Shown here: in pieces, positions 54,530-64,000 of the stretch | Numbering within the stretch: the first letter of the stretch is position 1 | Layout: every line of letters begins with the position of its first letter | Origin: Siphonodentalium dalli | Taxonomy: Eukaryota > Mollusca > Scaphopoda > Gadilida > Siphonodentaliidae | Length of the DNA: 64,000 bases | Assembly: GCA_032622095.1 (NCBI GenBank) | Contig: CP136069.1 | Span: forward strand, 12,565,950 to 12,629,949 | Direction: 5' to 3' | Translations under genes and position numbers: made by a program | The notes under the pieces: generated by a model | Databases searched by the model: none | The model's input: the letters and a program-made list of their open reading frames with translations, nothing else | Told to the model about the DNA's origin: nothing

Positions 54530-55900
54530 TCCATGACCCAAACGGCACCAAATGTGATTTAATACACCGTATCATTAGAGAAGAACGTGTATGAATTTGG
54601 TGGAAATTAGTGCTAAATATATTTGTATCAGCTTTGGTGCAACTCCCCTCCTCATGCACGACTTTAACGACGCCAGTTTTGACACATTTAAACCCACGTC
54701 CATTAGACTCATGGGTGCATGATATAATAGAGATGATTGTATATAAGTTTGGTGATAATCGGTAGTACACAAATTATTTTTATAGTTATGACACCCCCAT
54801 CTCTCACCTAAACGGCACCAATTTGACGTCTTTAAATCACACGATTATATTCCTCGTATCACGGAGAAGAAAACTATATCAATTTGGTAGAAATCTGCGC
54901 TAAAATAGTTTATTAAATCAATTGTTGGTGGCCCCGTGCACCCCTGACTTGAACGGCGCCATATCCCAGAGTTGATTATGTATAAGTTGGGTGGAAATAA
55001 GTGACAAACCTATCACATCATTTTGTTTTTTGCTGCCCTTCCCCTTTTCTGCCCCTGATACCAACAGCGTCACTTTAGAAAATTTTAACCTGCGCCATTA
55101 TCTTCCTCGTAAAATGTTACCCCTCGATTGTACCCCGTGGTGTCATATATAGGACACATATAGACAGAAAATTAGTCGCAAATATATCTAGGCACCATAT
55201 GTGGCCGTTTTAACATGCACTATTTGAGAAGAATGTGTATGAATTTGCTTGTAGTTAGAACTAAACATTTTTTTTATCATTTTTTATGACCCTCCTGTCC
55301 CTATTTCGAACTCAATTGGCGAGTATACAAATTCGTATCAACGTTAGTGCCCCCATCTCTCACCCCAAACGACACCAATCTGGCGTATCTAAACTACACG
55401 ATTAGATTCCTCTATCACGGAGAAGAATATGTATAAATCTTGTGGAAATCGGTGCTAAATATTGTTTATAATTTTTTGTGTCCCTTTCACCCTCTGTGCA
55501 TCCCAACTTGTGACATCCTTAAACCACACAATAAGACTCCTGATTGCACGGAGAATGGAGATGGTTATTTATAAGTTTGGTGCTAATTGGCGACTAAACA
55601 AATTTTTATCAAATTTAGTGCCCACCCCACCCCATTTCTCATCCAAACAGCACCGATATGACGTGTTTTTAAATCACAAGATCAGACTCCTCGTATCATG
55701 GATACTAATGTGTATCAATTTGGTGTAAATTGGCGCTAAAAATATTATGTATCCATTTTGGTGCCCCTCTCCCTTTCAGTGCACCCCTGAATCGAATTAC
55801 GCCACTGTTGACAGATTTAAGCCACACGATTAGACTCCCCATACCTAAGTGTGGTGGCAATCCGTGACTAAACCCATTTTTATCAAATTTAGAAAGGTCT
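54530..55900 (+). repeat. Degenerate ~130-170-bp satellite, about ten units
   Basis: Each unit carries variants of 'aacggcaccaatttgacgt', 'aaatcacacgattagactcc', 'cacggagaagaatRtgtat', 'aatttggtggaaatYRgtgc' and 'tttttatcaRRttWggtgcc'. Divergence is high, indicating age. Confidence 0.8.
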
Positions 55901-55914
55901 CCCACAATCAGGAA

Positions 55915-56835
55915 AGTATAGCAACATTTTAGGTTCCGTTGTGACGCCAGACTCTACTTACTCCCAATTTGTGGCCGCTATAATGGGCTAACCGGGTACT
56001 TTTTGACAATAATTTGGCCATAGGTTCGCTATAGGCGGAGTCACCCCAAAAGTGGCCAAATATCCATTGATCGGGAATTGTTTAGACAGTAATTTGCCCC
56101 TAAGGCGGCTATGGACGAATTCACACCAAGATGACCATGAAGCAATGACATATGTATCTTACAATCGGGAGTCTAGCTTCATTTTAGAGCCCGTTTGCAT
56201 ATACATCATACTCTACTTACGCCCAATTTGTGGCCGGAAATAATGGGCTAGCCGGATACGTTTTTGATAGTAATTTGGCCCTATGGTGGTTTTGGGCGAA
56301 TTCACCCCAAAATTGGGAATTTAGCGATATTTTAGGGTTCTTTAGGATACCAGACTCTACTTACGCCCAATTCGTGGCCGGGTGAAATGGGCGACCAGGG
56401 TACTTTACTGAAAGGGACCTCCAATTGCATAGGTCTACCAAAATCAGGAATTTTGCAATAGTTTACAGTCGGTTTTGACGCCAGACTATACTTACGCCCA
56501 AATTGTGGCCTGATATAATGGGTTACTCCGGTACTTTTTTGGCAGCGATTTGCCCCTATGGTGGCTATGGACGAATTCACGAATAGTTGCTATGGTTGCT
56601 ATGGGGGAATTCACGAATAGCTAGGTGCCACAAATGTGATAGATGTTCCACAATATGAAATTTTAGCAACATTTTTTGGTTCGTTTTGACGCCATTTACT
56701 TACGCTCAGTTTGTGGCCGGGCGTAATAGACTAGCGAGGACAGTTTGTGTTAGTGATTAGCCCCTAGGTTTACTATGGACGAATTCTCCCCAAAAGGGGC
56801 CACCCATAACATAGGTCTCCCACAATAAGGAATAT
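55915..56835 (+). repeat. Second degenerate satellite, about five units
   Basis: Recurring phrases are 'gacgccagactctacttacg', 'cccaatttgtggccggR', 'taatgggctagccgggtact', 'atttgcccctatggtggcta' and 'gacgaattcaccccaaaa'. It is distinct from the preceding satellite. Confidence 0.8.
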
Positions 56836-56984
56836 ATAACAAAACAATGCATTGCAGTTATAAATATTGCTTAAATGTTGCTTCCCAATTGTGAATCTGA
56901 CAGTCATGCCATTAAAAATAACTTCCTCTGTTATCGGGCCATTACATATTATAAATTAGATGAGGGTGGTGGTTTTTAGCTCAC

Positions 56985-57945
56985 GTGAGACAAAGTCTCC
57001 AGTGTAGCTATAGTCGCCACTACACATCTGTCAATTTCTTCTCAAGAACCTCAAGTCAGAATTGAGTTATATATATTGTGGACGGTCCCCATGTGACTGG
57101 GTTTCTGATTTGTTCAAATTGGGTCGCCGGGTCAAAAAGGGGTCAAGCTTTTTCCGTCCACATTAATTCTTAAAACATCTTAAAACCATCGGGGCTATCT
57201 AACTTATATTTGGTATGGATGGTCATTGAGTGCCATGTACACAACAAGGGCGGAGCCAGGACCATACCTTTTCTATCCATAATAATTGTTAAAATGTCTT
57301 CTTATCAAGTACCATCCGGCCTATATTCAGCTTATATTTGGTATGGAGAGTCATTGTGTCAGTATGGCCTGTAGCCCGTGCTAATGGATTGAGTTTTGAA
57401 ATCCACGATGGCCGCTGGAGGCCATGTTCGTTTGCCGAATGACCCCAAAATGACTCGTTCCCATCTACATGTCAATGTCAACAACCATGACAAATTCCAT
57501 AATGATCCAACCAAAGGTACGACATGTAGCCCGTGCCAAAGGATTTAGTCATGCAAAGAGTAAGATGGCTGCTGGCGGTCATATTTTTTTTTGTCCGAAC
57601 GACCCCAAAGTTACTCGTTCCAATCTACATGTCAATGTTAACATCCATGACAAATTGCATGAGGATCAGACGAACAGTGCGCCCTGTAACCCGTGCTAAT
57701 GGATTTAATTTTGAAATCCAATATGGCCGCTGGCGGCCATGTTTTTTTCCAAATGACCCCAAAATGACCCAAAACGTTCCCATATACATGTCCATGTCAA
57801 CAACTATGACAAATTTCATGATGATCAGACCAAAGGTACGTCCTGTGACCTGTATTGTTGACGCCTCACACACGAACACACACGTACACGGACGACAGAT
57901 ACCAAGCCATGGCAATAGCTCAAACTTTACAAAGTTGAGCTAAAA
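56985..57945 (-). repeat. Capped 190-bp satellite-family element, inverted
   Basis: It begins 'ttttagctcacgtgagac' and ends 'aatagctcaaactttacaaagttgagctaaaaatag'-type palindromic cap (57905-57945). Between 57370 and 57860 are about three inverted copies of the 190-bp unit seen at 6565-7205 ('catggccgctggcggccatg'-type core, 'gactcgttcccatctacatg'). ORFs here follow the units. Confidence 0.75.
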
Positions 57946-59190
57946 ATAGACCAAAATATCACATTTTTCGAATGATCTTGACCGTAGCAATTGTTGACTA
58001 TATATGTCAAAGTGACTCAGTCCGCTCGATGAACCATTTATTGACAATATAAGTTAACATCATTTCTTCAAACACATGGTTTGTTGGTTCTCAAGATTGG
58101 CCTTTTAAAATTTGTCTCCAGATATTTTATGCCGTTGCCATGGAAACCTGATTTTATCCCGACACAGGACCCCCACCCGGGCACCCCTCCAAAAAGTTTT
58201 CTCTATGAATAAGCAAGATATCTTTAAAGTTTCATGCTTTAGTCACTAAAGTCAAGATTCAACCCCTAAGAAACTCCACTATTGGCATTTAGTGCCAAAT
58301 TACAGCCAATTGGATGTATATGTTGTAACAGTATAGGCCTACTATGTTGGGCCATCCTGTACACTCAACATTATTCGCTGTATTGTGCTCTAAATGTATG
58401 TATTTTCATGCAAGCACACTCAAGATCATCACAAAGTATAATTATTCGCATATTTTCAGTATTAGATGCCATAACATGGATAAAAAACGACCGTTTGAGG
58501 CTGGTTGCTATGGAAAAACAATTTCATAGCAACGGTTGCTAAGGAAACGACACAAGAACCCAGACACATCAGCAATCAGATTACCATGCCTCACTGGTCC
58601 TTGGTACAATACATCATTCATCAATAGCTCTTACTAACAAAAATATCATTCTATATGTTGAAAAATTCAGGCTAGGACAGAAAAGCACCTATACATTTGA
58701 CCTTGACCTTTGACCTCTAACACGAGAATAGAAAATTGCCAACAATGTTTTTTTTAATCAGTGGACCAAACTCTACCACCCAGGATATGTAGGCATATGG
58801 TACTAAAAATGTTTAGCAAAAAAAAAAATTGGGGTGCTTGCCTCCTGACTATTATCGTGTGATCGTCACGGAAACGTTTTATCTCAGAGTATGTTTAATA
58901 CATTGCCGCCGGTGAAGTGTGTTATCGGATAAGAAACAAACAAGAAAACCATAGTCAGAAATGGTAACGCCACCAAGATCGTATTATTAGCCATAAATAT
59001 AAATAATAATACAATTATTCTATAAACTAGCTTTCAAATTTTATGCGGGAAATTTGCGTACTTCCATATTTCAAGTTTTCCCGTTTCTCGTGGCATACAT
59101 TACTTTTATCAAACTGTCTTCTTTATTACACACGCTGATAGGCCCGACTTCACCCGGGCTGTTTCCCATCTGCTTTCCGGTGAAAGGTGC
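57946..59190. other. Gene-free stretch with dispersed repeats
   Basis: No gene is supported. 58680-58860 is the inverted partner of 50755-50930. 'ggttgctatggaaa' phrases near 58500-58540 are short inverted pairs. Confidence 0.4.
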
Positions 59191-59194
59191 GATT

Positions 59195-59700
59195 TGACCT
59201 TCAATTGACTATTTCGAAAGTCAAGGTCAGGTCAGGGTCATGATTTGTCCAGTCCAAAACACCCCCACCCGTAGAAAACTACCCATAGGTATCATATTTC
59301 GTCGAAATCCGTCCGTTTTACCCAACTTGAACTTTAATTAACAATTTTGAAGGTCAAGGTAAGGTCAGAGTCATGATTTGACCCGTCCAAAACACCCCCC
59401 GACAAAAGTACCTATAGGTATCAAATTTCGTCGAAATCTATCCGTTTTATCCGAGTTGACCTTTGATTGGCCATATTGAAGGTCAAGGTCAGGCCGAGGT
59501 CACGATTTGACCCGTTCAAAACTCTCCTCGGACCAAAGTATCCCTAGGTATAAAATTTCGCCGAAATTTGTCCGTTTTACCCAAATTGACCTTGCATTGA
59601 CAGTTTTAAAGGTCAAGGTCAGGTCGGGGTCACAATTTGACCCGTTCAAAACACTTCCCGGACACAAATACCCATAAGTATCAAATTACGTTGAAATCTA
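59195..59700 (+). repeat. ~127-bp tandem repeat, four units
   Basis: Units repeat 'gaaggtcaaggtcaggtcRg', 'gtcaYgatttgacccgtcca', 'aaaacaccccccg', 'cccataggtatcaaatttcg' and 'tcgaaatctRtccgttttac'. Confidence 0.88.
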
Positions 59701-60179
59701 TGGAAAGCCGAGGAGGACATGTTGGTTGCTTATTGCTAGATATACGACGCGGTATTTTGAAGGTGTTTCAAACTAGGAGATAGAAGTATTCTGCCTTTCA
59801 AATGGTGATGAATTATAGTAGTTTATTCAAATTTTATGGCATAAATTGTTATTAAAACCGTATATACTATAAAAAATTAATGACTCGAAAATTAAGTGGG
59901 CCTTTAAACAAAGTCACAATTGCATTTAGGCTCATCTCATACTCGTCCATTCAGCGATATTCTACTGCGCAGTTTGTTATAGCCTCCAGTATTTATTGAG
60001 CGTTATACCCCCAACTGTTATAATTCGCCTTTAGCAGGCGTACTCTTGCCTCAGATTATTGAGATATTAGGTCACACATAATCACATTAAATCGCATCGT
60101 AACATAGCAATTGTGTGGGCTCCTTGGCGTGAATATGTAATGAGAAATAAGGTCATACGTAATGACATTAAACTCAAGA

Positions 60180-60925
60180 AAACCCTCGAAAACAAAACAA
60201 AATCACATTTAATGTTTTACGTTATTTCCTTCATAAAAAGAATCTTCGTGATAATGAACCCTCTCGTTACTTTAGAATATAGAATTAACCTTAAAATAAA
60301 AAAAATCTTTGGAACACAGAACCTTCGGAATAACGAACCTTCGGATTGGTGAACCTTCGGAATAGCGAACATTCAGAGAAATTTCGGAATAGTGGACCTT
60401 CGGGATAGTGAACATTCGGAATAGAGACATGCCCCCCCCCAATATTCATATTATATGCCCAGAGTTCAAAGGTATGGACCCATAAAATTCTAAACTTGGC
60501 CCTTAAAATATTGAACTCCAAATTGGAGCACACACAGAACACCACTTAAGTCAACTGAACCTATGTCATGTCCCAATGCGGGATGGTCCATATATACCAC
60601 AACATTCATAGTATATGCCAAGAATTCAAAGGTATGGGCCCACGTAATGACATAAAATCTCAAGAAAACCAGCGAAAACAAAACAAAATCACATTTAATG
60701 TTCTAAGTTAAGTTATTTCCTCCTGTATCTGTATCGGTGTGCGCGCATGATCAGTTCGGATGTGAGCGCACACTCCATATAAAGAATCTTTGTGAAAATG
60801 AACCCTCTCAAATTAGTCTCAATACTTTAAAATATAGAATTAACCTAAAAATAACAAAAACCTTCGGAATAGAGAACCTTCGGAATAGCGGACCTTCGGG
60901 ATAGCAAACCTTCATAATAGAAGCA
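60180..60925 (+). repeat. Duplicated segment with 15-bp 'ccttcggaatagnga' repeats
   Basis: Two diverged direct copies (60170-60440 and 60650-60925) each run 'caagaaaaccMRcgaaaaca', 'aaatcacatttaatgttYta', 'aatgaaccctctc', then a short tandem block of 'aaccttcggaatagcg'. A related middle part 'catattatatgcccagagtt/atagtatatgccaagaattc' recurs at 60445 and 60605. Confidence 0.75.
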
Positions 60926-61480
60926 TGTCCCCACAATTACACCGGTGACGTAAACACATGTGCCAATCTTAGTTGTACTCTCGTAATTATCGGTACGATG
61001 AAACGGTGACGGAATCTGACGAGGTTTGCCGAATGTACAATCACCCAGTGAATTATCGATCGACCATGCGATATCAAAAAACCAAAAGCTATAAACACCA
61101 CACTACGGTGGCGTAATAAGCCTATGCCAAGGGCAGAAACTAAAGTTGCGAGAGGCACCCCTGGTTGAGTGTGGGATATTTGGCACTCGAGACTTGGTTA
61201 GAGGGTTTTCGTTTTCCCAAATGTTCCCTCACAGACTACCAGATGGTAGACTATTCCAAATGAACCAGTAATATTGAGGCCACTTGTCGTGCGGGAGGTG
61301 GGGATGAAAAAGATGGTTCGGCCCAGTATGAGATTAAAACATCTTAACATCTAGTGGTATAACACCACACAAATTTACACCCCGATCTATTTTTTCTTAA
61401 ATTAATTAGCGAGTAACTACTGGCAAGGACACAGAACACACGGGTCGGCCGATGGTTAGGCCCGATGTGAAAACAGTTTT
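60926..61480. other. Gene-free stretch
   Basis: No gene is supported; the 73-aa minus-strand frame at 60937-61158 has no recognisable family. Confidence 0.4.
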
Positions 61481-63140
61481 GAAATATGAACATGAACATT
61501 TGACAATCCTATAGCATAGACCGGCCTCAAGTTGTCCAATTCTGGGAAATTATTAACCTGACACTCACTCATAGGTTTCAAAATTGCCAACTGATGGCCA
61601 TTTGAGTCCATAATTTTGCAAATGAAAGGGAAATATGCAAATGTTGGTCTAAAAACAACGAATTGGTCACTAAGAAAGTGTTGGAAAATCAAACTACGAG
61701 AACAATTTCAACCTAATTTTGGATTGAATTTTCCAATTAATTTTGCTCGGGGTATTAGGTATGACTACAATTGGGGGTAAGACCCCTGTCGACAAGTCCC
61801 TACTTAACACCCCATTCTAAATAATCGATACTAAGTTATGTTGGGTGGCACCGGGGGGTTAGGGGCTACATCCCAGCCCTGTCGGGGAGTCATAGCCATC
61901 ATCCGTCGGGGCGTTATGTAATTGTCAACCCGGCAGCTAAAGCCCGCCCCCCTGTCGGGGATATCCTGGTGCCACCCCTGTTTGAAATCATATAAAACTT
62001 TTAAAGAAGAATACCACATATTGAACATGCAGAAATCAGGAGAAAATGAGCTCTCGTAGCCACAAAAGTGCACTAAAGACATCCCAATAAAACCAAATTA
62101 GATGCAACAGCATATTGTATATATATATGGTATCATTCTGTTTGCCTCTCTATATCCAGGGACGTGGCTATATGGTTTCCGTTAGGGGGTGTCCACCATG
62201 GGAAATTCCAACTGCACCCCTTGAATCAGAATCACCCCAAACACAAATTCCATTTGCACCATCCCCCTTACATCAGTGCTCACGCCTAATATCCTATATA
62301 TATTTGTTTTAAACCTATATTCCAGGTTTGAAAATTCAGATAGTTTAACCTGAACAATTGCATAAATCATAACATCTAATGGTCTAACTCCAGACAAATT
62401 TCCACGGCCACGGGCAAGAGGCGGGGACACACCCGGTGTGAGAAAAATTTTAAAACTATAAAAGAAAATATTAAATCCTAGCATGCATCTAGACTGGCCT
62501 CAATTGAACATTTCCTGGTGTTGGAAATTTCAAACCTCATACTCCCCCTCAGGTTGGAAAACTCTCCAACTGATGACTATTTCAGTCCACAAGTTTGACC
62601 AAATGAAGTAAAATATTGTTTTGCAGTTTTGTATTGGCCACGGGGGAATGGATAATGACAACGATAGTCGGCAAAAAAAAATTAATCTGAACAAGAAAAT
62701 CTCAAAATCGTAGCACCTAGACTAGCCTCAAACCTGACTAGAGTTGGACATTTCAAACCTGACACCCCCACTTAGGTTGGAAAATTTCAACTGATGACAA
62801 TTACAATGACAATATTTACGAAATGCATGACAATATTGTTTTCTTAAATTAACTAGCAGTTTTTTGACTGGCCACGGGGGAGGGACCAGGACACAAACTG
62901 TCCAAGTGTTGGAAATTTCCAACCTGTCACCCTCCTTAGATTGGAATTTTCCGACTGATGACCATTTCAGTCCAAAATATTTACCAAAAATAGGAAAATA
63001 TGCAAATAAATTGTTTGAAAATCAAACTACAAGAACATTTTCAACTTAATGTTGGTGTGAAATTTCCAACTAATGTTTTGGCAGGTATGCAATTTCCAAC
63101 TGTTGAACATTTTGACCAAAGTTGGGGGGGGGGGTGAGAC
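61480..63140. repeat. Degenerate repeat units, 'tttccaactgatgaccattt'
   Basis: At least four diverged units (61500-61700, 62440-62650, 62690-62870, 62900-63070) share 'gacctRacaccYccMctYagg', 'ttggaaaatttccaactgat', 'gaccatttcagtccaa' and 'aggaaaatatgcaaat'. A G11 run is at 63124-63134. Confidence 0.65.
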
Positions 63141-63486
63141 ATCACAACCCCCACCCCTGTCGCCACGTCTCTGTCTATATCATATAAATACTTTTTCTAA
63201 AAACCCTTAAACCAACTCGACGTGCGATTTCCCTGCGCTCCTGTTGCGCAAATTCTAGTATAAAAAGTGCGTCTATTTCAGACAAAGTTCAAACAGTAAA
63301 TGTGACCAGACAAGACATAGAAACCGCTAATCTCATATTACCAATCTGACAACACCAGTCGAACATGATTACCTTTCAAAGCAATAACACCGGGCACCAT
63401 GTTACGGACAACCACAGGCACGCACACCATGGATAAATACACGGTGAAAAGAACGGCGTTTTTTTTGTACGGTTATATCTGACATA

Positions 63487-63605
63487 TACCCATGGTTACA
63501 ATTAAACGGGCTACGAGCATCTGACTGCAGCTCTTTATATTGGGGTACCGATTTATAAACTCGATTAAAACCTTATTTTTGGGGCTTTATGTCCAGTAAC
63601 TGTGG
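63487..63605 (-). repeat. Inverted-repeat partner of 50486-50618
   Basis: 'acgggctacgagcatctgac', 'tataaactcgattaaaacct' and 'ccagtaactgtgg' match the 50486 copy in reverse. It is cut on the right by the element starting at 63606. Confidence 0.8.
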
Positions 63606-64000
63606 CTGAAATGGTCACTGTCACCCCCTTTCGTTCAGTTGGGTACCCAGCTTTTTTTTATTTTCAGTTGGGTACCCAGCTTTTGTAAAATTTACATTTG
63701 GGTACCCAGCTTTATGAAATCTCAAACAGAGCTTGATTTAATTAGTGATTGCATGCCGTCTGTTGATTGCGAAATGAACACGTTAAATGTGTTTATATAT
63801 GAATTATGATGTCTATTCGTCACGATGCTTGAAAATAATAGCGGATAAGAATTGTATGCATATGACATAGGTGCTGCAGATTGACTGCTCATAAAGCTGG
63901 GTACCCAAATGTAAATTTTATAAAAGCTGGGTACCCAACTGAAAGTTTTAAAAAGCTGGGTACCCAACTGAACGAAACAGGGTGACAATGACCATTTCAG
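63606..64000. mobile_element. 395-bp inverted-repeat MITE with GGGTACCCAGCTTTT units
   Basis: Ends ctgaaatggtca and tgaccatttcag are exact complements and the pairing continues for about 115 bp per arm. Each arm has three copies of the palindromic core cagttgggtacccagctttt. The right end coincides with the window edge, so a target duplication cannot be checked. Confidence 0.8.

Noticed and set aside
50486-63605. A Maverick/Polinton or other giant DNA transposon bounded by the 130-bp inverted repeats
   Set aside because: No DNA polymerase B, integrase, capsid or ATPase coding sequence is visible between the repeats.

Overview
This looks like a repeat-dense, AT-rich nuclear window from a marine invertebrate, most likely a mollusc. 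The protein genes found have eukaryotic splice sites. A dispersed repeat family carries the phrases 'aacatggccgccagcagccatcttgg' style cores and 'tagctcaa...gagctattgccatggc' ends that I associate with mollusc genomes. There are no bacterial operons. The organism call is inference; the animal assignment is firm because of the spliced ribosomal protein gene.

One host gene can be read with confidence: cytosolic ribosomal protein L28 (RPL28/eL28), on the minus strand, in four coding exons at 42173-42093, 25534-25411, 23562-23444 and 18064-17981. All junctions are in frame with GT/AG introns, giving a 135-residue protein. None of its exons is a conspicuous ORF, so an ORF scan misses it. Its introns are swollen by transposons: intron 1 (16.6 kb) holds an intact-looking Ty1/copia element (30485-35178, identical 181-bp LTRs, target duplication GAAGC) and a complete piggyBac element (36222-41376, TTAA duplication, intact 580-aa transposase). 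A near-perfect 243-bp tandem duplication (42572-43057) lies just upstream of the first coding exon.

The rest is mobile and repetitive DNA. Several families are flanked by TTAA: family A (two long hairpins per element, termini CCCTTTACCCAACA), family B (same hairpin module, termini CCCTTTSAGTGCC), a 583-bp family E (termini AGGGGTACTGTACGCC), and the piggyBac itself, whose termini (CTCATTCAGTGCC) resemble family B. A family A copy was hit at the same internal TTAA in two places, once by family E and once by piggyBac. Family C is another composite two-hairpin element. hAT-like elements with clear target duplications lie at 46915-47760, 43807-44538, 19353-20829 and 28162-29754. Long foldback elements lie at 535-2055, 45727-46688, 47943-49808 and 51601-53234. 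The 47943-49808 element has an 8-bp duplication, 0.73-kb arms, and an exon-like fragment with a PIF1-helicase-type Walker A motif between the arms.

Layout: 1-17.6 kb foldbacks, MITEs, a 37-bp minisatellite (9486-10808) and an 85-bp array; 17.98-42.2 kb the RPL28 gene with its transposon-filled introns; 42.2-50 kb upstream flank with hAT and foldback elements; 50-64 kb degenerate satellites and inverted repeats with no gene that I can recognise.
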